From contig NZ_KB849239.1 in the NCBI RefSeq assembly GCF_000368085.1, forward strand, positions 385,556 through 449,555: a stretch of DNA of 64,000 nt, read 5' to 3'. The notes below the pieces were generated by a model. The model had not been told where the DNA came from and made no database searches. It saw only the letters and a program-made list of their open reading frames with translations. Positions 16,962 through 24,746 of this stretch are shown here, piece after piece. Position 1 is the first letter of the stretch. Every line of letters starts with the position of its first letter. Position numbers and translations under genes: made by a program. Source of the DNA: Acinetobacter nosocomialis NIPH 2119. Lineage in GTDB: Bacteria > Pseudomonadota > Gammaproteobacteria > Pseudomonadales > Moraxellaceae.

Positions 16962-17459
16962 GGCAATTCAAAACAGTAAAAATAAGGGGGAGACAGCTCA
17001 AAATGAAATGTCTACAAGGACTTATCAATATGACATAAAAAACTGCTGAAAAAATATCAAAAGTGTTTCTCATACTAAAGTCTTAAGGCTGCATGAGTGT
17101 TTTTTGTGCGTATTAGCCAAAATTTTAACCGAATTGCTATTTAATTCGAGTAAACTTTCACGTGCTTTTTTGAGCACTCATATCATAATTTTATGTGATT
17201 CTCCTATATCTTCAGCTTTTTATTGGAAAAGTAAGAGGTTATTTCTGGCTACTCAAAGTGGTTGGAAACTTCAGGTATTCTCCTGTTTTAGAAAACTGTA
17301 TTTCGTTTTCATTGAGGTAGTAGGAAGGTTTTTTGTTCCCAAAAAACCGTTTCCCTTTTGCGGTGTTTATGTGAAAGGTTAGGGCTGTGTATTCGTAAAG
17401 AATAGACGTTTCATTTTGATATTTCCAACGGACTTGGAAATATAGATTGAAGTAAAGTT
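16962..17459 (+). other. 498-bp non-coding region and structured leader of dctA
   Basis: This divergent intergenic stretch holds no convincing gene; a 92-codon frame starting with TTG at 17104 lacks a ribosome-binding site and recognisable protein character. Two hairpins lie on the dctA side: GGTTTTTT / AAAAAACC (17327-17348) and ATATTTCCAA-CGGAC-TTGGAAATAT (17419-17443). The second is a perfect 10-bp stem ending 16 nt before the dctA ATG. A long 5' untranslated leader is inferred. Confidence 0.6.
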
Positions 17460-18815
17460 ATGGCTAAAAAACCGATTTATAAATCACTTTATTTTCAAGT
17501 GATTATTGCGATTATTGCGGGTGTTCTGGTTGGGCATTTCTCACCAAGTACAACGCAAATAGTGAATGGTGTTGAACACCATATTCCAGGTTTAGGTGAG
17601 CAACTCAAGCCATTAGGTGATGCTTTTATTCGTTTGATTAAAATGATCATCGCACCTGTTATTTTCTGTACAGTGGTCAGTGGTATCGCTGGTATGGAAA
17701 GTATGAAGTCAGTGGGTAAAACTGGCGGTGTTGCGTTGTTATACTTCGAGATCGTTTCAACAATCGCACTTCTGATTGGCCTTGTGGTGATTAACATTGC
17801 AAAGCCAGGCGTAGGAATGAATATTGATCCTACGACTCTGGACACTTCAGGTATCCAAAAATACGTCACTTCTGGTGAGTCACAATCTACCGTTGATTTC
17901 TTAATGCATATCATCCCAGATACAGTAGTGGGTGCATTTGCAAATGGTGAAATCTTACAGGTCCTTCTTTTTGCCATTCTATTTGGCTTTGCACTGCATA
18001 AGCTAGGTGATGCAGGACGTCCAGTTTTAAAGTTAATTGATCAAATTGCTCATGTGTTCTTTAACATTGTAAATATGATCATGAAGCTTGCTCCATTAGG
18101 TGCATTCGGGGCAATGGCGTTTACTATCGGTAAATATGGTGTGGGTTCACTGGTACAGTTGGGCCAGCTCATCCTCTGTTTCTATATTACCTGTTTATTA
18201 TTTATTTTCTTGGTATTAGGAACCATCAGCCGTTTGAGTGGATTTAGCATTCTTAAAATGGTGCGTTTGATTCGTGAAGAACTTTTAATTGTACTTGGTA
18301 CATCTTCTTCTGAGTCAGTTCTACCACGTATGCTACGTAAGCTTGAAATCGCAGGTTGTGAAAAGTCTGTGGTTGGTTTAGTCATCCCAACAGGTTATTC
18401 ATTTAACCTCGATGGTACTTCAATTTATTTGACGATGGCTGCAATTTTTATTGCTCAGGCAACAAATACACAGCTTGATATCCAGCATCAAATTACTTTG
18501 CTATTGGTACTTTTAATTTCATCTAAAGGGGCGGCGGGTGTAACGGGTTCTGGCTTTATTGTTATGGCTGCAACTTTATCTGCTGTTGGTCATATACCAG
18601 TTGCAGGTTTGGCATTGATTTTAGGTATTGACCGTTTCATGTCAGAAGCACGTGCTTTAACGAACCTTGTTGGTAACTCTTTAGCAACGATTGTGGTTGC
18701 GAAATGGGTTGGTGCATTAGATAAAGATAAACTAAATGATGCACTGAATAATCCCGATGAAGTAGATAGAAAAATGCTTGAGCAAAAAAGTGTAATTGCT
18801 GAGGCATCTCACTAA
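17460..18815 (+). CDS. dctA: C4-dicarboxylate transporter DctA
   Basis: The 451-residue symporter is of the dicarboxylate/amino acid:cation (DAACS) family. Near-identity of long blocks to enterobacterial DctA is evident by eye: [72 protein letters not shown] and [18 protein letters not shown]. It imports succinate, fumarate and malate with protons or sodium. The signature serine-rich hairpin GTSSSES and the NLDGTS motif are intact. It has a long structured leader and its own terminator, so it is a single-gene unit likely controlled by carbon source. Confidence 0.92.
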   Translation: MAKKPIYKSLYFQVIIAIIAGVLVGHFSPSTTQIVNGVEHHIPGLGEQLKPLGDAFIRLIKMIIAPVIFCTVVSGIAGMESMKSVGKTGGVALLYFEIVSTIALLIGLVVINIAKPGVGMNIDPTTLDTSGIQKYVTSGESQSTVDFLMHIIPDTVVGAFANGEILQVLLFAILFGFALHKLGDAGRPVLKLIDQIAHVFFNIVNMIMKLAPLGAFGAMAFTIGKYGVGSLVQLGQLILCFYITCLLFIFLVLGTISRLSGFSILKMVRLIREELLIVLGTSSSESVLPRMLRKLEIAGCEKSVVGLVIPTGYSFNLDGTSIYLTMAAIFIAQATNTQLDIQHQITLLLVLLISSKGAAGVTGSGFIVMAATLSAVGHIPVAGLALILGIDRFMSEARALTNLVGNSLATIVVAKWVGALDKDKLNDALNNPDEVDRKMLEQKSVIAEASH

Positions 18816-18829
18816 TCATTTATCGTAAT

Positions 18830-18856
18830 AAAAAAGGAGGCTAAGCTTCCTTTTTT
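18830..18856 (+). terminator. Terminator after dctA
   Basis: AAAAAAGGAGGC / GCTTCCTTTTTT forms a stem with one G-T pair and a short loop, followed by the T run. Confidence 0.85.
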
Positions 18857-18974
18857 ATTGGCTGACTGAAAAGTACAGTTTAAATGAGCAGCTATGCCAT
18901 GACAGTAACTAAAAAAATGATTAGCATGCACAGCAATGAGATTCGATAAAACAATAAAGCCGAAGGAAAATATT

Positions 18975-20120
18975 ATGTTGGCATATGATGCAGATTTAGA
19001 ATTATTCCGTGATAATTTTAAACGTTTTATGAATGAACATATTGCTCCACATTACGACCAATGGGAACGTGAAGGAATTATGCCGCGTTCAGTGTGGAAT
19101 CAACTGGGCGAAAATGGCTTTTTATGTGTGGATGTCCCAGAAGAATATGGCGGTTATGGGGTTCCAACTTACTATTCATTAATGTTAGTTGAAGAGTCTG
19201 CTCGAGCTGGTTTTTGTGCATTATCAACTGCTATTTCATGTCACTCTGAAATTGCTGCACCTTATATTTTACATATTGGTACAGAAGAGCAAAAACAATA
19301 TTGGTTGCCGAAAATGGTAACTGGTGAAGTAGTGGGGGCAATTGGTATGACTGAACCGGGTGCTGGTTCAGACTTACAATCAATGCGTACGAGCGCCATT
19401 TTGCAAGATGACCATTATTTACTAAATGGATCAAAAACATTTATTTCAAATGGTCAACATGCTGACCTTGTGGTGCTTGCAGTAAAAACCGATCCTCAAG
19501 CGCGTGCGAAAGGGGTATCGTTATTATTGGCAGATACACATTTGGATGGCTTTAAGAAAGGTACCAACCTCGACAAAATCGGTTTACATTCTCAAGATAC
19601 TTCTGAGCTATTTTTTGACAATGTTAAGGTTCCTAAAAACCAGTTACTCGGTCAAGCTGGACAAGGTTTTGCTTATTTAATGCAAGAGTTACCACGTGAA
19701 CGTACCGCTATTGCATCTACCGCAATTGGAGCTATTCGTGGTGCAATTGATTTAGCAACGGCTTATGTAAAAGAACGTCATGCATTTGGCCAGCCTATTT
19801 CTCAATTCCAAAATACGCGTTTTGTTTTAGCTCAAGCAAAAATTGATGAGCTTGCTACTGCTGCTTTTTATGAGAGAAACGTTGCTCTATATCAAGAAGG
19901 TAAGCTAGATGTGGAAACAGCTGCAGCACTGAAAAGTTTTAGTACAGATATGCAAATGAAAGTAGCTGACAACTTGCTGCAACTTTTTGGTGGTTATGGC
20001 TATATGACTGAATATCCAATTTCACGCTTCTTTGTAGATGCTCGTATTCAGCGTATTTACGGTGGTACAAACGAAATTATGAAAGAAATCGTAGCGCGTG
20101 GCTTAATTGGTAAAGCTTAA
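18975..20120 (+). CDS. Acyl-CoA dehydrogenase
   Basis: The flavoprotein of about 381 residues is of the short/medium-chain acyl-CoA dehydrogenase family. It has GAIGMTEPGAGSDLQSMRT (FAD/substrate segment), ERHAFGQPISQFQNTRF and the C-terminal QLFGGYGYMTEYPISRFF and IYGGTNEIMKEIVARGL. It catalyses alpha,beta-dehydrogenation of an acyl-CoA; the chain specificity cannot be read. The open frame extends to 18936, but the ATG at 18975 has the ribosome-binding site AAGGA and gives the usual family N-terminus. It is not in an obvious fatty-acid operon. Confidence 0.92.
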   Translation: MLAYDADLELFRDNFKRFMNEHIAPHYDQWEREGIMPRSVWNQLGENGFLCVDVPEEYGGYGVPTYYSLMLVEESARAGFCALSTAISCHSEIAAPYILHIGTEEQKQYWLPKMVTGEVVGAIGMTEPGAGSDLQSMRTSAILQDDHYLLNGSKTFISNGQHADLVVLAVKTDPQARAKGVSLLLADTHLDGFKKGTNLDKIGLHSQDTSELFFDNVKVPKNQLLGQAGQGFAYLMQELPRERTAIASTAIGAIRGAIDLATAYVKERHAFGQPISQFQNTRFVLAQAKIDELATAAFYERNVALYQEGKLDVETAAALKSFSTDMQMKVADNLLQLFGGYGYMTEYPISRFFVDARIQRIYGGTNEIMKEIVARGLIGKA

Positions 20121-20132
20121 GTAAATGGATAT

Positions 20133-20162
20133 AAAAAAGCCTACCTTTGAGTAGGCTTTTTT
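20133..20162. terminator. Terminator between acyl-CoA dehydrogenase and lipoprotein gene
   Basis: AAAAAAGCCTAC-CTTTGA-GTAGGCTTTTTT is a perfect 12-bp stem between convergent genes, usable in both directions. Confidence 0.9.
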
Positions 20163-20176
20163 ATATTACTTATTTG

Positions 20177-20800
20177 TTAGTTCTTGTTAGTTCGATAAAT
20201 GACAGGATAGTCTTGTTGCTTGGGTAACTTGTGTAAGGCCTGATTGATCTTTATTAAAAATGCATCGGCTTCATCTTGACGAAAAGAGTCTTCGGTATAT
20301 TTGCTACGTTTTTGATTGATGCCACAACCCGTTATTTCCATATTTTCAGGATTAAATGACCAGTCATTTGGATTCTTTAAGTTAATGTCTAAATCACTTT
20401 CACAGCTTTTCCATAAATGTAAAAACTCATTTGATAATTCTGTTTTAAATCTTCGTGCTGGATAGACCGAGAAGCCTTTCATTTCGGAATTAGAAAATTG
20501 TATAAACATATCTACTGGCATACCTCCCCAAATGATTGCTGTATTTTCTGGTAATGCAATGCCTGATAAATTTTTTTCTTTTAAAGCATGTGTTTGCTCA
20601 AATTTCTGTCTGAAATTTTGCGACTGATAGGTCAGTTTAGTTTTTGCTGGGACTGGAATACCACGAACTTGATTGCTGGTAGTTGTCATATAGTACGGAG
20701 AATTATCAGTACCATTGCAACCTGCAATTATTGGACAACCGCCGCAAGCCGTTAAACTAAAAGTTGTAAAACCCAATAGGCTTAAAACAATAATTTTATT
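20177..20800 (-). pseudogene. IS-interrupted lipoprotein gene (all but the start codon)
   Basis: This segment encodes about 207 residues of a lipoprotein beginning NKIIVLSLLGFTTFSLTAC (lipobox LTAC), with four further Cys in the first part of the mature region. An IS element sits directly upstream at 20801. Removing the element and one TTATT copy joins this segment to an ATG at 22288-22290 and restores M-NKIIVLSLL. The insertion therefore split the gene immediately after its start codon. The frame now continues into the IS to a TTG at 20870-20872, which would add about 24 residues before the signal peptide; translation from there is doubtful. The body shows no other damage, suggesting a recent event. 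No function recognised. Confidence 0.85.
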
Positions 20801-22282
20801 TGTTATTCCTAAGTAGAAATGTCCTACCTTAAAACCAAATAGAAATGTCCTATACCGACATTTCCAAGTCAAGCACAGGATTCAGATTTCGTTCTTTGAT
20901 TACTGTTTTCTGTGCACGTCTGCTTGGCATCTTTTGAGAACGATTGCGTTTATTTTGTTGTTCTAGTTCTTCATGCTGCTGTTGAATATGGGCTAATACA
21001 GAACCCAAACGTTTATTTTCAACAATCTCTCGCTGGTTGAGCTGACTTAATTTATCGAAGATGCTGTAATTGATTTTTCTTCCCTGATATTCAATCGCGA
21101 CTGTACTATTCGGGTATTCCAGAAACTCAAGATACTTGCCAATCAATCTTTGGTTTTCTTCCGTGTTTTCCAAGAGATATACGCACTTATCATAAGTGAT
21201 CGTCAGGCTATTCGTGACTCTGCGGGGTTCACGCCAGGTAAAAATATCATCTAATTCTTCGGCTGTTTCAGTGACAGTCCGGTGTAGATCCTTGGGATTA
21301 AAGGCCATCTTGGCAAACTTCTGATTGAACTGCTCAATGAAGCAGGGTAGCCAGGCATTGGCTTCGGCAATCGAACTGATGCCTTCCAGACGCATTTCTT
21401 TGATCAGACGGTCCTGAAGCGTTCTATTGGCTCGTTCTACACGGCCTTTGGCCTGTGGTGAATTAGCGAAGATAATATCGATATTCAGGGTGCTGAGTAC
21501 GCGCCCAAACTGGGTAATCTTGGTGTCTTTCTTACTGCTTTGATTCACCCTGAAGACTGAATGTTTATCGCTGTAGAAGGCTAAAGGCTTACCATGCTGC
21601 TCAACATACAAACGTGTTGAAATCATATAGTCAAAGGTTGATTCTGACTTACAGAAGCGTAAATGCTGTAATTTGCCTGTGGCATCATCGATAAATACCA
21701 GCAGACAGCATTTAGGGGCTCGACCTTCAAACCAGTCATGGTGTGAGCCATCGATTTGGATCAGTTCACCATAACAGTCCCGGTTATAACGAGGCTGATA
21801 CGGGCGTTTCAGACGCTTGGCACGAGGAGTCCATAAATCGGCTGCAATCATCCAGGAACGCAGTGTTTCCACTGAAATATCAAAGCCATGAACGGTGGTG
21901 AGCTTTTCATGCGCTAAAGTGGGTCCGAAACCATGCAGTTGATCAGAAACAATATTGAGGCACTTGAGTCTGAGCTCTTCAGGAAGCCTGGAATTGCTGA
22001 TTTGACCACGACCGGCATGGGCTAATGCAGCTGGGCCTTGAGCTTTGTATTTTTGCAATAAACGCCTGATCTGACGCTCTGAAATATGAAGTAGCTGAGC
22101 AGCTTGGGACTGGGTTATGCGTTGATCACAGATTTCCTGCAAGACCGACAATCGTTTAAGTTCTTTATCCGACATAGACACCAACATATCAAACCGTCCG
22201 CTAAGGAAATTGCAAAAGTGCATATTCTAAAAGCGGACATTTTTACTTTGGAGAAACCGGACATTTCTATTTTGGGCTTACA
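20801..22282 (-). mobile_element. Complete IS element, ISNCY family, IS1202 group
   Basis: This 1,482-bp element has imperfect 24-bp terminal inverted repeats starting TGT (left TGTTATTCC..., right TGTAAGCCC...; 19 of 24 matching) and encodes one transposase. It is flanked by the 5-bp target duplication TTATT (20796-20800 and 22283-22287). Each end carries two copies of TAGAAATGTCC or a one-base variant, 24-26 bp apart, probably transposase-binding sites. The group assignment rests on the transposase; the exact ISfinder name needs a search. Confidence 0.9.
20850..22223 (-). CDS. IS1202-group transposase (DDE, ISNCY family)
   Basis: The transposase of about 457 residues has an N-terminal helix-turn-helix (RITQSQAAQLLHISERQIRRL), a second HTH-like region and an rve-type DDE catalytic core. 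The catalytic core shows IQIDGSHHDWFEG (first Asp), FYSDKHSVFR (second Asp) and GRVERANRTLQDRLIKEMR (Glu). The C-terminus is basic and Gln-rich. The frame is uninterrupted and all three catalytic acids are present, so the element may be active. The true start may be one of the internal Met codons about 13-17 residues in. It ends only 49 bp from the left IS end. Confidence 0.9.
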   Translation of the reverse strand: MHFCNFLSGRFDMLVSMSDKELKRLSVLQEICDQRITQSQAAQLLHISERQIRRLLQKYKAQGPAALAHAGRGQISNSRLPEELRLKCLNIVSDQLHGFGPTLAHEKLTTVHGFDISVETLRSWMIAADLWTPRAKRLKRPYQPRYNRDCYGELIQIDGSHHDWFEGRAPKCCLLVFIDDATGKLQHLRFCKSESTFDYMISTRLYVEQHGKPLAFYSDKHSVFRVNQSSKKDTKITQFGRVLSTLNIDIIFANSPQAKGRVERANRTLQDRLIKEMRLEGISSIAEANAWLPCFIEQFNQKFAKMAFNPKDLHRTVTETAEELDDIFTWREPRRVTNSLTITYDKCVYLLENTEENQRLIGKYLEFLEYPNSTVAIEYQGRKINYSIFDKLSQLNQREIVENKRLGSVLAHIQQQHEELEQQNKRNRSQKMPSRRAQKTVIKERNLNPVLDLEMSV

Positions 22283-22286
22283 TTAT

Positions 22287-22430
22287 TCATTCTATTTTAC
22301 TGTTGTTATGACATATTGGGTCAGTATAACCAATCCATGCATTAAGAGGACTATCTTTAAGAACAACGAAATAATCAGCTTTAAATGTAATTATGTTTTT
22401 ACTTGGCTGGCTGATGTAATGGTCTATCAA
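22287..22430 (-). CDS. Possible short ORF upstream of the split lipoprotein gene
   Basis: A 47-codon frame runs from a TTG at 22430 (inside the 3' end of the esterase gene, other frame) to a TGA. In the pre-insertion sequence that TGA would overlap the lipoprotein ATG as ATGA. The translation (for example FKADYFVVLKDSPLNAWIGY) has ordinary protein-like composition. It has no recognised family, no strong ribosome-binding site, and could be chance. The IS now lies at its 3' end. Confidence 0.25.
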   Translation of the reverse strand: MIDHYISQPSKNIITFKADYFVVLKDSPLNAWIGYTDPICHNNSKIE

Positions 22431-23343
22431 ATAAAGATTTACAGCTTTCTAAATTTTGACAAGAAGCAAACATAAGTGCTTTAGGTAAGCTCGCATACAA
22501 ATTTGTTATGTGTTGTTCGGCAGGGTTATAAAAATGCCAATAACTAAATTCGTTTGAACGTTTATTTTCTAAAGCTTTAAAAAAGTCTGCTTCATTAAGC
22601 GTATTATTCAGTTGAGTAAGAGGGCCACCTTGTTCATGTGTACCGACTGTGGTCATGAGTAAAGGGAAATGATTTAGTTTTTGACTTTGCCAATGTTCTA
22701 ACTGTTGAAATAACATGCCTTGATCAAACCACAAAGAAGGACTTGCAGCGAAGTAACGCTGAAATGCATTTGGCTTTTGAAAAAAATGATAAAGCACAAA
22801 CAAGCCTCCAAAAGAGTGCCCATAGAGGCTTTGTTGCTGGCTGTTAACCGGAAACTGTTTTGCAATTTCAGGTTTGAGTTCGTTATTTAAAAAGGCAATG
22901 AACTGATCAGCACCACCATATTTATATTTACCGTGTGCTTGAAATTGGGCAGAAGGTTCTGGTGTGTAATCATAAGCACGCTTTTGCACATCAAAGGTTT
23001 TTTGATGTGGATAACCAACAGCTACAATCATGAGCGGATCTAAACCTAATTTAGTCGAACCTGCTCCAATTGACTGAGCAATATTGGCAGCACTAGGGAA
23101 AGTTGCATTTCCATCTAATATATAAAGTACAGGGTAACCATGTTGGGGCGGGGCCACAGGCGGTTTATAAATTTGAATTAGATATTCATGACCTGTATTT
23201 TTAGATTTGATTTGGAATTGTGCCTGATTATTTTGAAAAACGATTTTTGATTGATCTTTTATTGAAGGTTGAGCCAAAACAGGCGTACTTATTAAAGTTC
23301 CCAAGAGAAAACTACAAGATAAAAAGAAAAATGGTTTAAGCAT
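22399..23343 (-). CDS. Iron-regulated alpha/beta-hydrolase esterase (IroE/BesA-like)
   Basis: The 314-residue protein has a signal peptide (MLKPFFFLSCSFLLGTLIST, cleavage near VLA-Q) and a D-family esterase fold. It has YPVLYILDGNATFP, the nucleophile motif YGHSFGGLF (Ser near 175), and a late His in EQHITN. The closest recognised type is periplasmic siderophore esterases that open ferri-siderophores. A Fur box just upstream supports iron control. No siderophore biosynthesis or receptor gene is adjacent, so the substrate is inferred only. Confidence 0.83.
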   Translation of the reverse strand: MLKPFFFLSCSFLLGTLISTPVLAQPSIKDQSKIVFQNNQAQFQIKSKNTGHEYLIQIYKPPVAPPQHGYPVLYILDGNATFPSAANIAQSIGAGSTKLGLDPLMIVAVGYPHQKTFDVQKRAYDYTPEPSAQFQAHGKYKYGGADQFIAFLNNELKPEIAKQFPVNSQQQSLYGHSFGGLFVLYHFFQKPNAFQRYFAASPSLWFDQGMLFQQLEHWQSQKLNHFPLLMTTVGTHEQGGPLTQLNNTLNEADFFKALENKRSNEFSYWHFYNPAEQHITNLYASLPKALMFASCQNLESCKSLFDRPLHQPAK

Positions 23344-23375
23344 AATAAAGTTAAGAAAATGTTATAAGTAAAATA

Positions 23376-23394
23376 ATAAATGAAAATCATTATC
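23376..23394 (-). promoter_or_regulatory. Fur box upstream of the esterase gene
   Basis: ATAAATGAAAATCATTATC matches 15 of 19 bases of the Fur consensus and lies about 33-51 bp upstream of the esterase start codon. Confidence 0.8.
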
Positions 23395-23528
23395 AAATAA
23401 AGTAATCTTATTGACAGGTTTGAGAGTGATTAACGAAAAAAGCCGGTACATCGATATTGCCTAACAAATCAAAGCCGACTATTGTTATACTCTCGTTTAA
23501 AAGATGATTTTTCTGAGGCTGCATTCCA

Positions 23529-24638
23529 ATGATCAACGATGATCAAAACAAAACGACTTCTCTTAGTTTAGAACAAATTCGCGAAGATATTGATAGCGTA
23601 GATCAACAGATTCAAGAGTTATTAAATCGCCGCGCAAGCCTTGCTGAAGCTGTTGCTAAAGCTAAATTTGCTTCCGAAGAGAATCCTTTGTTTTATCGTC
23701 CTGAACGTGAAGCACAAGTATTACGCAAAGTTATGGAACGCAATCAGGGACCTTTATCTGATGTAACCATGGCGCGTCTGTTCCGTGAAATTATGTCTGC
23801 TTGCCTTGCTTTAGAAGCTCCGCAAAGCATTGCATTCTTAGGACCTGAAGGTACTTTTACGCAATCTGCTGTGCTTAAACATTTTGGTAAAGATGCAGTT
23901 GTACGTCCATTACCAACTATTGATGAAGTGTTCCGTGAAGTAGAAGCGGGTAGTGCACATTATGGTGTAGTTCCAGTTGAAAACTCATCTGAAGGTATTG
24001 TGAACCACACACTAGATTGCTTTAAAACATCGAATTTAAATGTGATTGGTGAAGTTGAATTGCGTATTCATCATCAATTCTTGGTTTCTGAAAATACGCG
24101 TAAAGACAGCATTAAACAGATTTATGCGCACCAGCAAACTTTGGCGCAATGCCGTCAGTGGTTAGACGCGCATTATCCAGGTGTTGAACGTGTTGCCTTA
24201 AACTCAAATGCAGAAGCTGCACGCCGTATTCGCAACGAATGGCACTCAGCAGCAATTGCATCTGATATTGCAGCAGGTATGTATAATCTTGAAATCTTGC
24301 ATAGCAATATTGAAGATAATCCGGAAAATACCACTCGTTTCTTAGTGATTGGCCGTGAAAAAATTCCACAAAGTGGCAATGACAAAACATCGTTATTAAT
24401 TTCAGCACATGATCGTGCAGGTGCTTTATTAGAAATTTTAGCGCCATTTGCAAAACATAATATTAGCTTAACGAGTATTGAGACCCGTCCAGCATTACCT
24501 GAAAAATGGGCATATGTATTCTTTATCGATTTAGAAGGTCATATTGATCAAGAAAACGTTGCTGCTGCAATCAATGATATCCGTCCAATGGTAAAAGAGC
24601 TTCGTATTTTAGGTTCTTATCCTGCTGCTGTTCTTTAA
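23529..24638 (+). CDS. pheA: Bifunctional chorismate mutase/prephenate dehydratase (P-protein)
   Basis: The 369-residue P-protein has three parts. The AroQ chorismate mutase (about 14-100) includes IREDIDSVDQQIQELLNRRA. The prephenate dehydratase (about 100-275) includes FLGPEGTFTQSAVLKHFG and the NTTRFLVIG-like motif ENTTRFLVIGRE. The ACT regulatory domain (about 285-369) carries the GALLEIL and ESRP-type ETRPALPEKWAY motifs that bind phenylalanine. It converts chorismate to phenylpyruvate. It lies 85 bp (108 bp to the preferred ATG) upstream of tyrA-aroA, with two perfect hairpins in the gap. Confidence 0.95.
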   Translation: MINDDQNKTTSLSLEQIREDIDSVDQQIQELLNRRASLAEAVAKAKFASEENPLFYRPEREAQVLRKVMERNQGPLSDVTMARLFREIMSACLALEAPQSIAFLGPEGTFTQSAVLKHFGKDAVVRPLPTIDEVFREVEAGSAHYGVVPVENSSEGIVNHTLDCFKTSNLNVIGEVELRIHHQFLVSENTRKDSIKQIYAHQQTLAQCRQWLDAHYPGVERVALNSNAEAARRIRNEWHSAAIASDIAAGMYNLEILHSNIEDNPENTTRFLVIGREKIPQSGNDKTSLLISAHDRAGALLEILAPFAKHNISLTSIETRPALPEKWAYVFFIDLEGHIDQENVAAAINDIRPMVKELRILGSYPAAVL

Positions 24639-24654
24639 TTACTTACGTTGGAAT

Positions 24655-24730
24655 AATGACATATATCCAAAGGAATATGTCATTAAGCTTAAAAAACAAA
24701 TTGCTCAAAGATTTAAATAACTTTGAGCAA
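24655..24730 (+). other. Two perfect hairpins between pheA and tyrA-aroA
   Basis: AATGACATAT / ATATGTCATT (24655-24684, with an inner TCC/GGA extension) and TTGCTCAAAG / CTTTGAGCAA (24701-24730) are each 10-bp perfect stems. Neither is followed by a T run, so they are not ordinary terminators. The second stem covers the alternative TTG start at 24723. Confidence 0.6.
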
Positions 24731-24746
24731 AAGCAAAGTTGAAGTT

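Noticed and set aside
17104..17382. 92-codon open frame with a TTG start upstream of dctA
   Set aside because: It has no ribosome-binding site, an unprotein-like composition, and includes the stem of a leader hairpin.
17495..17977. 160-codon frame on the minus strand
   Set aside because: It is antisense to dctA, whose transporter motifs are clear.
20801..20872. IS-encoded N-terminal extension of the lipoprotein
   Set aside because: The in-frame TTG lies inside the transposase gene without a ribosome-binding site. The authentic start is the ATG on the far side of the IS.
22283..22320. Possible dif-like (XerC/XerD) site beside the IS, as reported for some IS1202-group elements
   Set aside because: TTATGACATAT resembles a XerD arm, but the facing arm matches the dif consensus at only about 5 of 11 positions. 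The interrupted lipoprotein gene is sufficient to explain the target.
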